The translations under genes and the position numbers were made by a program. The notes beneath the pieces are model-generated. The model was not told the DNA's origin, made no database searches, and saw nothing but the letters and a program-made list of their open reading frames with translations. A stretch of DNA of 47,278 bases from an uncultured Nitrospira sp. (lineage in GTDB: Bacteria; Nitrospirota; Nitrospiria; Nitrospirales; Nitrospiraceae), in NCBI GenBank assembly GCA_902500805.1, contig CABVSA010000009.1:19293-66570 (forward strand), in the 5' to 3' direction. Positions 33,782 through 45,062 of the stretch are shown in pieces. The first letter of the stretch is position 1. Each line of letters opens with the position of its first letter.

Positions 33782-34465
33782 TTACGGCGTGACTGAGATT
33801 CGATCTTTAATCAGGTCGAAGGTCTCTTTCGGAACCACATTCTTCGCCACCAGTTCACCTTTCACCCGATAGGGGCGATTCCCCACGATGCGTTCCGCCT
33901 CATCCTGTTTCAGACCGAGGAAGAGCACCATGTCGTTCGCAGACACTTTATTGATATTCATCGCTGCCGATGCTGCGGCCGGAGTTGCCTGAGCCGTGCC
34001 GGAGGAAAGCTGATTCGGAGTCAACGTGGCAGCTGTTGCTGAGCCGCTATGAGAACGGTCTTTCAGCTCTTTCTGATATCGGGCCACCAGCGACTTCAAC
34101 GTATCGTTATTGCGCTTTACATCCTGATATTCCTGCTTCACGTTCCGGTTCTGCGCCGTGAGCGCTTTCACCTTCTCTTCAAGGTCTTTCGTGCGCCCTT
34201 CGATCGCCCCTCGTTCCGCGTCGCGCCCATGCTCAACGCGTTGGAGTTCATCGCGAACCGCCTGGGCCTCATTGCCGAACTTCACGTTCAGCTCTTTGAG
34301 TGTGCGGACCTGTTGATCCATGGCGCTCTTCTGTTGCCGAGCCTTCTCCAGCTCCATCTTGGCATTATCCGCTTCGGTTAACGCCGCTTGGTACTTCTTA
34401 TTGGATACGCATCCCGTGGCCAATATTGCTCCGACCAGCACGACCACCGTCCACTCACGTCTCAT
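33782..34465 (-). CDS. Coiled-coil lipoprotein with helix-hairpin-helix-like end
   Basis: The product has 227 residues. The N-terminus MRREWTVVVLVGAILATGC is a lipoprotein signal with a good lipobox (ATGC), so the mature protein is lipid-anchored. Residues about 22-135 form one long coiled coil. A Ser/Thr/Ala linker follows, then a 55-residue domain starting NINKVSANDMVLFLGLKQDE and ending KETFDLIKDRI. This has the spacing of ComEA/PsbU-type helix-hairpin-helix domains (Ile-Asn-x-x-Ser-Ala start, Ala-x-x-Ile-Val, Lys-x-x-x-x-Leu). In the periplasm that could mean DNA or protein binding. It converges on the anti-sigma-like gene across a strong hairpin. Confidence 0.75.
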   Translation of the reverse strand: MRREWTVVVLVGAILATGCVSNKKYQAALTEADNAKMELEKARQQKSAMDQQVRTLKELNVKFGNEAQAVRDELQRVEHGRDAERGAIEGRTKDLEEKVKALTAQNRNVKQEYQDVKRNNDTLKSLVARYQKELKDRSHSGSATAATLTPNQLSSGTAQATPAAASAAMNINKVSANDMVLFLGLKQDEAERIVGNRPYRVKGELVAKNVVPKETFDLIKDRISVTP

Positions 34466-34710
34466 GCGACCCTCCCTCCATCAAATCCTACCAGATGTCT
34501 TGGTATGAAACTCGTACCATGCATTGTGTGTATGCCAACATCCAGTCGTTGTCAATAGATTTACTGTTGTGCGAATGCCTCCCATATGCGGTGTCATCAA
34601 AAAGAATTGCGTATCTGCCGCTTGACGGATCTCCACGGCTCTGTGATGATCGCTTCCATTCTATCAAAGCGGGCAAGGGAGGGTTACACCTCTCTGTCCT
34701 TCAATCCCAA
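34466..34710. other. Intergenic stretch without a supported gene
   Basis: It should hold the promoter of the minus-strand lipoprotein gene. I see no convincing open frame, RNA or clear promoter hexamers. Confidence 0.4.
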
Positions 34711-34834
34711 CAGGATGTTGAAAAAGTCCACCAGCTTTGTTCTCGCGTCGTGCAAAAGCTCAACGTACAACCCAACGTATGCTTCGCCTTTTCGCTCGCT
34801 GCGGCCTCGCTGGATGGTCTTTTTGAACGTCCTG
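34711..34834 (-). repeat. MITE-like palindromic repeat, copy B
   Basis: This is a 124 bp element, inverted relative to copy A at 288-409. The ends CAGGATGTTGAAAAAGTCCA and its near reverse complement at 34812-34834 are the terminal inverted repeats. The interior shows GCTCAACGTAC and GCTCGCTGCGGCC, the reverse complement of the family core. A shorter related tail (TTCTTCAACAGCCTACTAGG) follows just before the uppP ribosome-binding site, so the element sits immediately upstream of uppP, as copy A does upstream of thiD. Confidence 0.85.
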
Positions 34835-34926
34835 CCTACTATCCTGGTCCGGTTAGCAGCTTTCAAGATATCGAGGGTGAACGCGATTCATAGTAGTTCT
34901 TCAACAGCCTACTAGGTGGTGTACGC

Positions 34927-35802
34927 ATGAACGAATGGGGCCCGGTTCTCGCCGTAATTCTCGGAGTTGTCGAAGGACTGACGGAATTCTTACCAGTTTC
35001 GTCCACCGGCCATCTGATCCTGGTCGGCCATGCATTGGGATTCACCGGCGATGTGGCCGCCAACGCGGAAATCTCCATCCAATTGGGCGCCATCCTCGCG
35101 GTCATCGCTTTTGAACGGGAAAAGATCGGTCGGCTGCTGTCTGGGGCTTGGCGAGAACGTCAGACGCTCTGGACCTCCCTCGGCAACCCGTCCTCCACGA
35201 CGTGGACTAGTCGTCTCAGGACTTCGATGCAGAACCATCCCAACGCATGGTTCATCTTCGGGTTAGGAGTCGCGTTTCTGCCGGCTGCGATCCTTGGCCT
35301 GTTGGCCCACGGATGGATCAAATCCTATCTCTTCACGCCCCTCACGGTGGCCTTCACATCGATTCTGGGTGGGATCATCATTCTCCTCGTGGAGGCGCGC
35401 ACGCGCACCGCTTCTGCCATGAGCCTCGAGCAGATCACGCCACTGCATGCCCTCTGGGTTGGGCTGGCACAATGCGCCTCCCTGATTCCCGGCATGTCAC
35501 GTTCTGGCTCCACGATCATCGGTGGATTGCTTGCTGGATTGGACCGCAAAGTGGCAACGGAATATTCTTTTTTTCTCGCACTTCCCACGATCATCGCCGC
35601 CACGTTGTATGAAACCTGGAAGGCACGTGGGGCGTTCAACGATCAAGACTTTCTGGCACTGGGTCTTGGGATGGTGATCTCCTTCCTGGTCGCCTGGGCG
35701 GTCATTGCCGTGTTTCTGACCTATGTCCAACGGCATACCTTGCGCGTCTTTGCCTACTATCGTATTATTCTCGGCATTGTAGTCATGTTGGTTGTCCGCT
35801 GA
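34927..35802 (+). CDS. uppP: Undecaprenyl-diphosphatase (bacitracin resistance type)
   Basis: UppP dephosphorylates undecaprenyl diphosphate at the cytoplasmic membrane, recycling the lipid carrier for peptidoglycan and other envelope polymers. The 291-residue protein has the BacA-family signature EGLTEFLPVSSTGH near residues 17-30 and GMSRSGSTIIGGLLAGLDRK near 189-208, the two parts of the active site, with about eight membrane helices. AGGTGGT precedes the ATG. It is followed at 12 bp by the DUF2024 gene. A palindromic repeat and a related tail fill the leader. Length and motifs are normal. Confidence 0.95.
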   Translation: MNEWGPVLAVILGVVEGLTEFLPVSSTGHLILVGHALGFTGDVAANAEISIQLGAILAVIAFEREKIGRLLSGAWRERQTLWTSLGNPSSTTWTSRLRTSMQNHPNAWFIFGLGVAFLPAAILGLLAHGWIKSYLFTPLTVAFTSILGGIIILLVEARTRTASAMSLEQITPLHALWVGLAQCASLIPGMSRSGSTIIGGLLAGLDRKVATEYSFFLALPTIIAATLYETWKARGAFNDQDFLALGLGMVISFLVAWAVIAVFLTYVQRHTLRVFAYYRIILGIVVMLVVR

Positions 35803-35814
35803 AAGGAGTTGGGC

Positions 35815-36075
35815 ATGTCTTCGGATACGATTCACGTTTACGACACCTGGGTTCACGGCAAGAGCGGCCGCATTCACTTCGATGTCATGACGACAGATGA
35901 GGTCACCGCACTCAAACTCGCAAAGGAGTACCTGGTCAGTATCGGGGAGCCCGATGCGACGATCACAACCAAGGAATGTCAGTTCTGTCACAGCGAACCG
36001 CTGTTTATGTTCTCACCGGAACAGCAAAAACAGGCGAAGGAAAATGGCGGGTTTATCGTCCGAATGCCGGCCTGA
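35815..36075 (+). CDS. DUF2024 family protein
   Basis: This is an 86-residue soluble protein. It begins SSDTIHVYDTWVHGKSGRIH followed by FDVMTTDE, the typical DUF2024 opening. It continues with ALKLAKEYLVSIGEPDATIT and a Cys pair in ECQFCHSEP. The function of the family is unknown. AAAGGAG seven bases before the ATG fixes the start; an in-frame TTG two codons earlier is worse placed. It lies 12 bp after uppP, so co-transcription is likely, though a functional link is not implied. Confidence 0.87.
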   Translation: MSSDTIHVYDTWVHGKSGRIHFDVMTTDEVTALKLAKEYLVSIGEPDATITTKECQFCHSEPLFMFSPEQQKQAKENGGFIVRMPA

Positions 36076-36087
36076 CTCTGAATCCTG

Positions 36088-36145
36088 AGTGTTGAGTGCT
36101 GGGTATTGGGCTCGACTCATAACTCAGCACCCAGGACTCAGCACT
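36088..36145. terminator. Imperfect inverted repeat between convergent genes
   Basis: AGTGTTGAGTGCTGGGTATT (36088-36107) can pair with ACTCAGCACCCAGGACTCAG and following bases (36122-36145). It lies between the DUF2024 gene and the converging lspA gene, and there is no T-tract. It is probably a two-way terminator, made of ACTCAGCAC-type repeats. Confidence 0.5.
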
Positions 36146-36152
36146 TCTCAGC

Positions 36153-36677
36153 TTAGGAGGCCGACGATGTCTCCGATGCCTCAGGTGGTTCGGGGTGCTT
36201 TTCGAATGCAAAGTGGATGATGAGGGCGATCACCCCGACGGTGATCGCTGAATCCGCGACGTTGAACGCCGGCCAGTGGTAGCTCTCAACGTAGACATCC
36301 AGAAAATCAATCACCTCGCCGAAGCGAAGCCGATCGATCAAGTTCCCGATCGCCCCGCCAAGTATCGCGGCAACGCTGACCCGCCCCATCCAATCCTCCT
36401 CCGGCATCCGTAACAGGATGGTCCCCAGCAAGCCAAGCGCAAAGATCGACGTCAGCCCAAAGAAGACCATGCGGAACGCGTTACTACTGCCGGCTAAGAG
36501 ACCAAAGGCTGCGCCAGGGTTCCGGATATAGGTCAGACTGAACAGATTGGGAATGACGGGAATCGACTCATGGAGCCGCATCGTCTGCATGATCTGCTGC
36601 TTGGTCAGTTGATCGAGCAGGATAATGCCCCCGGTCACCGACGCCAGCACCATATTCCGAAGCATTGACAGGCTCAA
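36153..36677 (-). CDS. lspA: Lipoprotein signal peptidase (signal peptidase II)
   Basis: LspA is the inner-membrane aspartyl protease that cleaves prolipoproteins after lipidation. The 174-residue protein has four membrane helices and both catalytic blocks: [20 protein letters not shown] (about residues 113-132) and AFNVADSAI (about 140-148). ITKQ-like LLDQLTKQ and [12 protein letters not shown] are also present. Its ATG overlaps the ileS stop by 4 bp, the common ileS-lspA arrangement. Lipoprotein-like products in this window (for example at 33782-34465) are plausible clients. Confidence 0.95.
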   Translation of the reverse strand: MSLSMLRNMVLASVTGGIILLDQLTKQQIMQTMRLHESIPVIPNLFSLTYIRNPGAAFGLLAGSSNAFRMVFFGLTSIFALGLLGTILLRMPEEDWMGRVSVAAILGGAIGNLIDRLRFGEVIDFLDVYVESYHWPAFNVADSAITVGVIALIIHFAFEKHPEPPEASETSSAS

Positions 36678-39481
36678 CGAACTGCCTCCACACAGCGATC
36701 ACAGAGTGTCGGATGGGTCGTATCACTTCCGACAGCCTCCCGATAATTCCAGCAACGCTCGCATTTTGCGGCATCAGATCGTTCAACCGTCACGCGAATG
36801 TCCTCCATCTTTCCTTCGGCTGTCTTCACCGTCACTCGTGACACAATGAAGAGTGCGCTAAGCTCCTCGGCATAAGAGATCAGAAATTCGTAGGCATCAG
36901 GTCCGGCCTCGATGTGCACATGCGCCTCGAGCGAGGAGCCGATGACCTTCTCCCGACGACGGGCCTCCAGCTCTCCCTGAACCAGTGATCGATACGCCAA
37001 GAGTTGTTCCCACCGTGCTGCCAACTGCTCGTCTCGCCAGATTGCAAGATTCTCAGGAAAGGGCGTGAGGTGGACGCTCGTCCCTTCCTTACGCACCACG
37101 TCCGGCAACATGCGCCATATCTCCTCGGCTGTAAAACTCAAGATCGGTGCCAGGAGTTTAGCCAACGCAACCGTGATGTCGAACAAGACGGTTTGAGACC
37201 CGCGCCGTACGGGAGAGTCGGCACGGAATGTATAAAGCCTATCCTTCAGGATGTCCAGATAGACGGCACTGAGATCGACGGAGCAAAAATTGTTCACGGC
37301 ATGGAAGATCGCATGAAATTCAAAATCGTCATACGCCCGGCAAACTTTGGCGATCAGCTCCCCAAGGCGCATCAAGGCCCAACGGTCCAATTCAGGCAAC
37401 TGCTCGTATGGGACACGGTGCACATCTGGATTGAAATCGTACAGATTGCTCAGCAGGAATCGGGACGTATTGCGGATCTTCCGATAGGCCTCGATAAGAT
37501 GATTCAGAATCTCTTGTGAGATACGAAGGTCTTCGCGATAATCCTGTGCCGACACCCAGAGACGCAGGATTTCCGCGCCTGACTGTTTGATGACGTCCTG
37601 TGGCGCCACCACATTCCCCGCCGACTTGGACATTTTCTTGCCCTGTCCGTCCACCACAAAGCCATGGGTCAAGACAGCTTTGTAGGGCGCTCGATGATCC
37701 GTGGTCACTCCAGCGAGCAGGGCACTATGAAACCAGCCACGGTGCTGATCTGACCCTTCGAGGTACAAATCAGTCGGCCACCACTTTTTTGGCTTCGCCA
37801 CAGCTGCGTAACTCACCCCAGACTCAAACCAAACATCGAGAATGTCGCGTTCCTTCTCGAATGTCGCCCCTCCGCATTTCTGACAGGTCGTTCCTGCGGG
37901 CAATAGCTCAGACGCGGACCGCTCAAACCACACATCCGCCCCCTTCGATTCCATCAGGTTCGCAATGTGCTCGATCACAACCGGATCGGCCAGGACATGC
38001 CGACAGCCTTCGCAGGTAAACCCTGGAATCGGGACACCCCATACACGCTGGCGAGAGAGACACCAATCCGGCCGGTTCTCGATCATGCCGAAAATTCGAT
38101 CGCGGCCATAGCTCGGAATCCACCGAACCTGTTCGATCTCTGCCAACGCCGCTTTCCGCAACTCATTCATCTCCATGGACACGAACCACTGTTCGGTGGC
38201 ACGAAAGATCACGGGATTCTTACAGCGCCAGCAATGGGGATAGGAATGGCTCAATGAACCATGACCCAGCAGTCGTCCGTTCGCTTGAAGATAGTCCACG
38301 ATCTTTGGATTCGCCTTGAAGACATGCTGTCCGGAAAATTCCTTCACGATGTCGGTGAATCGCCCGCCGTTATCCACCGGTGCCACAATTTCGAGTTTTT
38401 CACCCGGTGACGCCTTGGCATTGTGATCGAGCACGAGAATGTAGTCTTCCATTCCGTGGCCGGGTGCGATATGCACACAGCCGGTCCCTTGATCGAGCGT
38501 GACGAAATCCCCAAGCAGGGTCGGCGACAAGCCGGTGGACAACGGTCGTTGTGTTTCCAACCCCTCAAAACCCTCGCCGCCTTTTTTGACTCCGACGACG
38601 CGATAGTCTGTGATCCCGCAGGCTTTGGCAACGCTTCCAAGCAGTTTCTCCGCCACAATCAGCAGCTCATCGCCGACCTGCACAAAGGCATACTCGAAAT
38701 CACGGTGCAGACAGACAGCTTGATTGGCCGGCAAGGTCCACGGTGTCGTCGTCCAGATGACTACGGAAACCAGTTTGATTCCTTCTGGAAATGCGACACC
38801 GGGAAAGGTCTTCCCTAGAACATCCGGTGAGGTCACGACGGGAAATTTGACATAGACCGAAGGCGACACATGGTCGTCATACTCAACTTCTGCTTCAGCC
38901 AGCGCGGTTTGATCTTGCGTGCACCAGAGAACGGGTTTGAGCCCCTTGTACACGCCTCCCTGCTCGACGAATTTCCCGAATTCCCGAACAATCGTCGCTT
39001 CATAACTCGGCGTCATCGTCAGGTACGGATGGTCCCATTCCCCTAGGACACCAAGCCGCCTAAACTCCTCCCGCTGAAGATCGACATACTTCTGCGCATA
39101 GGCGTGACAGAGCTTGCGAATGTCGGACACGCTCAAGTCCTTCTTCTTGTCCCCCAGCTCCTTCATGACTTGATGTTCGATCGGAAGGCCATGGCAATCC
39201 CATCCCGGCACATAGGGCGCCTGGAATCCTGCCATCGTTTTCGACTTGACGATGATGTCCTTCAGCACCTTGTTCAACGCATGTCCGATATGGATACGAC
39301 CGTTGGCATAGGGAGGGCCGTCGTGCAGGACATATCGAGGCCGTCCCTGCCCCATTGCTTGGATCTGATCATAGAGCTTCTGCTGTTCCCACCAGGCCAG
39401 CATCTCCGGCTCCCGCTGCGGCAAATTGGCCTTCATCGGGAAGTCGGTTTTCGGAAGATTGAGCGTGGCTTTGTAATCCAT
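36674..39481 (-). CDS. ileS: Isoleucyl-tRNA synthetase
   Basis: IleS charges tRNA-Ile in the cytosol. The 935-residue protein has the class I signature HIGH at 64-67 ([17 protein letters not shown]) and KMSKS at about 616-620 ([10 protein letters not shown]). The editing domain lies between them. The C-terminal zinc site [11 protein letters not shown] ... LCDRCVEAV marks the bacterial-type enzyme (IleS1). It is the first gene of the ileS-lspA pair and overlaps lspA by 4 bp. No T-box leader is visible upstream, where the region to nadA is taken up by a palindromic repeat. Confidence 0.97.
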   Translation of the reverse strand: MDYKATLNLPKTDFPMKANLPQREPEMLAWWEQQKLYDQIQAMGQGRPRYVLHDGPPYANGRIHIGHALNKVLKDIIVKSKTMAGFQAPYVPGWDCHGLPIEHQVMKELGDKKKDLSVSDIRKLCHAYAQKYVDLQREEFRRLGVLGEWDHPYLTMTPSYEATIVREFGKFVEQGGVYKGLKPVLWCTQDQTALAEAEVEYDDHVSPSVYVKFPVVTSPDVLGKTFPGVAFPEGIKLVSVVIWTTTPWTLPANQAVCLHRDFEYAFVQVGDELLIVAEKLLGSVAKACGITDYRVVGVKKGGEGFEGLETQRPLSTGLSPTLLGDFVTLDQGTGCVHIAPGHGMEDYILVLDHNAKASPGEKLEIVAPVDNGGRFTDIVKEFSGQHVFKANPKIVDYLQANGRLLGHGSLSHSYPHCWRCKNPVIFRATEQWFVSMEMNELRKAALAEIEQVRWIPSYGRDRIFGMIENRPDWCLSRQRVWGVPIPGFTCEGCRHVLADPVVIEHIANLMESKGADVWFERSASELLPAGTTCQKCGGATFEKERDILDVWFESGVSYAAVAKPKKWWPTDLYLEGSDQHRGWFHSALLAGVTTDHRAPYKAVLTHGFVVDGQGKKMSKSAGNVVAPQDVIKQSGAEILRLWVSAQDYREDLRISQEILNHLIEAYRKIRNTSRFLLSNLYDFNPDVHRVPYEQLPELDRWALMRLGELIAKVCRAYDDFEFHAIFHAVNNFCSVDLSAVYLDILKDRLYTFRADSPVRRGSQTVLFDITVALAKLLAPILSFTAEEIWRMLPDVVRKEGTSVHLTPFPENLAIWRDEQLAARWEQLLAYRSLVQGELEARRREKVIGSSLEAHVHIEAGPDAYEFLISYAEELSALFIVSRVTVKTAEGKMEDIRVTVERSDAAKCERCWNYREAVGSDTTHPTLCDRCVEAVR

Positions 39482-39567
39482 GGACGTACAGCGTCTTCGA
39501 AAAGAAAAGAGAATTGACGGGTGAATATACCTGAATGGCAGGCGAGGTACTAGCCCTTAGCCTTCGG

Positions 39568-39738
39568 ACGGGATCGTCAAACACGTCTTCCGGCAAGGCC
39601 GCAGTGAGTGAGAATGTGAGGCATAAACCTTTTACACCCGCCCACCCATCGCCTGTATGAACAGGCGTTTACCCAGGCGGTACGTTGAGCTTTCGAACGA
39701 CGAGCGAGCGTACGCGAACGCGTCCTTCACGATCCCGT
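39568..39738 (+). repeat. MITE-like palindromic repeat, diverged copy C
   Basis: The terminal inverted repeats are ACGGGATCGTCAAACACGTC and, at the other end, the reverse complement of AACGGGATCGTGAAGGACGC. The core AAGGCCGCAGTGAGTGAGA ... GGTACGTTGAGCTTTCGAAC is that of copies A and B, but about 45 bp of extra sequence sits in the middle, and the ends differ from A and B. It fills the nadA-ileS gap and ends on the nadA stop codon. Confidence 0.7.
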
Positions 39739-40841
39739 TAGCTGACGGCCATCATGCGGTCGAGCGCGACTTTTGCCCAACGCTTGTCGTCGTCCGGCAC
39801 GACGATCTGATTCACCACGTGGCCTTCGGCCAGATTTTCCATGGCCCAGCAGAGATGGGCTGCATCGATGCGAAACATGGTGGCACATTGGCAGACGGTG
39901 GAGGACAGGAAAAAGACTTTCTTATCGGTGAGCTCATGCTTCAAGCGATTGACGAGATTCAATTCAGTGCCGACCGCCCACGTTGTCCCCGCCGGTGCAG
40001 CCGTGACGGTGCGAATGATGAATTCCGTCGATCCGATCAGGTCCGCTTTGTTCACCACATCTTCATGGCATTCCGGATGCACGATGACCTTCCCGTCCGG
40101 ATACTGTTTGCGGAAATGATCCACATGGACCGGTTGAAACATCTGGTGAACGCTGCAGTGACCTTTCCAGAGGATCAGCTTGGCCCGCTTGATTGCGTCT
40201 TTAGTATTCCCACCATTGGGCTGATAGGGGTCCCACACGATCATCTGCTCGCGGGGAATCCCCATTTTGTTGGCCGTATTGCGTCCCAAATGCTCATCCG
40301 GAAAGAATAAGATTTTTTCTCGTCTGGCCCAACACCACTCAATCACGGCTTTGGCGTTGGAAGAGGTGCAGGTAATACCCCCATGCTCGCCACAAAACGC
40401 CTTGAGGACCGCCGCCGAATTCACATACACCGCCGGCATCACGGTCTCGTCGGCCGGGACCACACGTCCCAAGGCTTCCCAACATTGATCGACTTGCTCA
40501 ATGGCGGCCATATCGGCCATGGAACAACCCGCTGCCATATCGGGCAGAATCACGGTCTGCTGGGAGCGGCTGAGAATATCCGCTGTCTCGGCCATGAAAT
40601 GCACACCACAAAACACAATGTAGGGCCGCTCAGAACGTTCAGCCGCGAGCTTGGCCAGCAACAGCGAATCCCCGCGAAAGTCGGCATGTTGAATGACTTC
40701 ATCACGTTGGTAGTTATGGCCGAGGATCATCACGCGCTCGCCAAGCACTTGCTTAGCCGACACCGTCCGCCGAAATAACTCCTCTGCCGACAACGTCTGA
40801 TACTCGGTGATAGGTTTTGGTAACGTCGCAATTGCTGTCAC
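39738..40841 (-). CDS. nadA: Quinolinate synthase A
   Basis: NadA condenses iminoaspartate with dihydroxyacetone phosphate to quinolinate, the first committed metabolite of NAD synthesis, using an oxygen-sensitive [4Fe-4S] cluster. The 367-residue protein has the substrate loop GHNYQRDEV near 41 and the three cluster Cys regions: AAGCSMAD (Cys106), VIVHPEC (about 256) and the STVCQCATM block near the end. CTSSNA is also present. This is the long form of the family. nadB and nadC are not in the window. Downstream lies palindromic repeat C. Upstream, about 130 bp separate it from the divergent thiC promoter. Confidence 0.95.
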   Translation of the reverse strand: MTAIATLPKPITEYQTLSAEELFRRTVSAKQVLGERVMILGHNYQRDEVIQHADFRGDSLLLAKLAAERSERPYIVFCGVHFMAETADILSRSQQTVILPDMAAGCSMADMAAIEQVDQCWEALGRVVPADETVMPAVYVNSAAVLKAFCGEHGGITCTSSNAKAVIEWCWARREKILFFPDEHLGRNTANKMGIPREQMIVWDPYQPNGGNTKDAIKRAKLILWKGHCSVHQMFQPVHVDHFRKQYPDGKVIVHPECHEDVVNKADLIGSTEFIIRTVTAAPAGTTWAVGTELNLVNRLKHELTDKKVFFLSSTVCQCATMFRIDAAHLCWAMENLAEGHVVNQIVVPDDDKRWAKVALDRMMAVS

Positions 40842-40969
40842 AATGCTCCTCCTAAGTCAGAAGGTTGATTCTACGATACGCCCCTTCTACAATCAACGAA
40901 TCCTCCCTTGCGGAAAAGTCCCATCCACTCGCCCGAAAGATGACAATGTGGCATGGGCCTAATAGCCGA

Positions 40970-40998
40970 TTGACTTCGGTGGCATGGAGTACTACGAT
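40970..40998 (+). promoter_or_regulatory. Promoter of the thiC riboswitch transcript
   Basis: TTGACT at 40970-40975 and TACGAT at 40993-40998 are spaced by 17 bp. Transcription would start at about 41005, just before the riboswitch aptamer. Confidence 0.65.
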
Positions 40999-41010
40999 CA
41001 CCCATTCATA

Positions 41011-43085
<2,075 letters not shown>

Positions 43086-43123
43086 CTCGGTTGAGAATTG
43101 AGCACTTGGGAAACACGTCTATC

Positions 43124-43924
43124 ATGAATAAGCCAAAGCCCGCTCCATTGCGCGAGAAGGATATTACCCGGCAGATTGCCAGGGAGTACTATCAAGAGTT
43201 CGATCAACTGATCGAAAGTGATGTCATCATCGTGGGCGCAGGACCGTCAGGGCTGATTTGCGCGCACGATTTGGCAACCAGGGGATTTCGAACGCTCCTG
43301 ATTGAGCAAAGCCTGGCACTTGGAGGAGGATTCTGGTCCGGCGGGTATCTCATGAACAAGGCCACGATTTGTGAACCTGCGAATGAGATTCTCGAAGAGA
43401 TCGGTGTTCCCTGCAAGAAGATCACCGAGTGTGCGGGTATGTACATGGTCGACCCACCCCATGCCACCGGGGCGCTGATCGCCGCGGCGTACAAGGCCGG
43501 CGCCAAGATCATGAACTTGACGCGGGTTCTCGATCTGATTCTGCGCAACGAAGGGGCCTTGGAAGGCGTCGTGGTGAACAACACCACAGCGGAAATGGCT
43601 GGTCATGATACCATCCATGTCGATCCCATCGCGCTCGAAAGCAAGATTGTGGTGGATGCCACCGGCCATGATGCCATTGTGGTTGAGCTTCTCCATAAGA
43701 GAAACCTGTATCAGAAAATTCCGGGAAACGGGGCCATGTGGGTTTCCCGCTCTGAAGAAGAAATCATGGATCGCACCGGAGAGGTCTATCCGAATTGCTT
43801 TGTCATCGGATTAGCCGTTGCAGCCGTTTATGGCACACCACGAATGGGGCCGGCATTCGGCTCGATGTTGTTGTCAGGCCGGTATGGCGCTGAGTTGATT
43901 GCAAAAAGGCTGAAGAACGAATAG
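43124..43924 (+). CDS. thi4: THI4-type thiazole synthase, sulfide-using (non-suicidal) form
   Basis: The 266-residue flavoprotein-like enzyme makes the thiamine thiazole from NAD, glycine and sulfur. It has a dinucleotide-binding DVIIVGAGPSGLICAHDL at residues 33-50, GGGFWSGGYLMNKA near 67-80, and VVDATGHDA near 176-184. At the position where yeast and plant THI4 carry the sacrificial Cys, the sequence reads IHVDPI, with His165. That is the pattern of archaeal-type enzymes that use free sulfide and turn over repeatedly. ATG 43124 is preferred to a TTG 33 bp upstream. It lies 38 bp after thiC and is co-regulated by the riboswitch. The usual thiG/thiS/thiH set is absent here. Confidence 0.92.
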   Translation: MNKPKPAPLREKDITRQIAREYYQEFDQLIESDVIIVGAGPSGLICAHDLATRGFRTLLIEQSLALGGGFWSGGYLMNKATICEPANEILEEIGVPCKKITECAGMYMVDPPHATGALIAAAYKAGAKIMNLTRVLDLILRNEGALEGVVVNNTTAEMAGHDTIHVDPIALESKIVVDATGHDAIVVELLHKRNLYQKIPGNGAMWVSRSEEEIMDRTGEVYPNCFVIGLAVAAVYGTPRMGPAFGSMLLSGRYGAELIAKRLKNE

Positions 43925-43974
43925 GCTACAGCCGTCAGTTATCGTTAGAAGCTGAGGGCTTTCAGCTCGCTCTT

Positions 43975-44490
43975 ATGAATATCCAAGATTTTCTCGTCCA
44001 AGGTGAAGGGCACGAAGAAGACAAACGCCAGGCGTGGGAGCTGTTTCAACAAGCATTTGCACGGCAGATGAAGGGCGAACTCGAAGAAGCGGTCAACCTA
44101 TACAAGCAATCGATCGCGACCCATCCAACCGCCGAGGCCTACACGTTCTTGGGCTGGACCTATAGCTTCATGGGACGACTCGATGATGCCATTGAGGAAT
44201 GTCACAGAGCCATCGAGCAGGATCCCGACTTTGGTAATCCCTACAACGATATCGGTGCGTACCTGATTGAGAAGGGAGAATTCGACGAGGCGATTTCCTG
44301 GTTTCAGAAAGCGATGCAGGCCAAGCGCTACGAGAGCCCTGCCTATCCCCACCTCAATCTTGGTCGCGTCTACGAGCGAAAAGGGAGCTGGACGGAAGCG
44401 ATTGATTCGTATAAGGCAGCGCTCACCTTGGACCCCAACTATGCACTCGCCAAGAAAGCCCTTGGACGGTTGGTGAGTTCATTGAATTGA
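43975..44490 (+). CDS. TPR repeat protein
   Basis: This is a 171-residue soluble protein built almost entirely of four tetratricopeptide units, at about residues 20-50, 53-86, 87-121 and 122-156. Examples are AYTFLGWTYSFMGRLDDAIE, PYNDIGAYLIEKGEFDEAIS and HLNLGRVYERKGSWTEAIDS. Such proteins are scaffolds for protein partners. There is no signal peptide. It lies 50 bp after thi4 on the same strand and may share read-through transcription, but no thiamine role is implied. The partner is unknown. Confidence 0.9.
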   Translation: MNIQDFLVQGEGHEEDKRQAWELFQQAFARQMKGELEEAVNLYKQSIATHPTAEAYTFLGWTYSFMGRLDDAIEECHRAIEQDPDFGNPYNDIGAYLIEKGEFDEAISWFQKAMQAKRYESPAYPHLNLGRVYERKGSWTEAIDSYKAALTLDPNYALAKKALGRLVSSLN

Positions 44491-44581
44491 TGATGATCTG
44501 TCAGGTTGATCTTGTCTCTCTGGACCGTCTAGTCGTCGGTCTCTCGGGAAGATTCCTGGAATCCAAAATCGAAACGCACCC

Positions 44582-45025
44582 ATGAACACAACGGGACACC
44601 AAACAGACGGGACAGGCCGAATAGACAAGAAGACCATTCTTGTCGCCGTGACTGATCTCTTCTTCTACACCAAGGTCCGGGACGCGTTACGCCAACCGGA
44701 CTATCAGCTTGAAAAAGCTCGCGTGCAACAAGACATTCTCGATAAAGCCCTTGCAGTGAGCCCGGGCGCCATCATCTTCAATATGAACGACTTGGCCCTC
44801 AATGCTTTTCACGCATTGGAACAGCTAAATGCAGATCCACGGCTGAAAGATATTCCGACCCTGGCCTTTGCCAACCACGAAGAGGTCGAAACCTGGAATC
44901 GTGCGAGAGCGCTCGGTGTGACAAAGGTCGTCTCCCGCAATGAATTTTCTGCTCGGACAAGAGAGCTCGTAGAAGAAGTCATGCACAGCCATGTCATCGC
45001 GTCGGAAAGTCTTGGAAGACTGTGA
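44582..45025 (+). CDS. Receiver-like domain protein lacking the phospho-acceptor
   Basis: The 147-residue protein has the alternating beta/alpha plan of response-regulator receivers (KKTILVAVTDLFFYTKVRDA, GAIIFNMNDLALNAFHALEQ, IPTLAFANHEEVE). At the end of strand 3, where the phosphorylated Asp is expected, the sequence is FNMND, so the residue is Asn. Of the acidic pair after strand 1 only one Asp is clear, and the conserved Thr and Lys are not recognisable. It is probably a pseudo-receiver used for protein binding. It has no output domain. It lies 91 bp after the TPR gene. Confidence 0.75.
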   Translation: MNTTGHQTDGTGRIDKKTILVAVTDLFFYTKVRDALRQPDYQLEKARVQQDILDKALAVSPGAIIFNMNDLALNAFHALEQLNADPRLKDIPTLAFANHEEVETWNRARALGVTKVVSRNEFSARTRELVEEVMHSHVIASESLGRL

Positions 45026-45062
45026 CTGTTGATTTGACGACTTGTCGACTTTCAAACTGACT

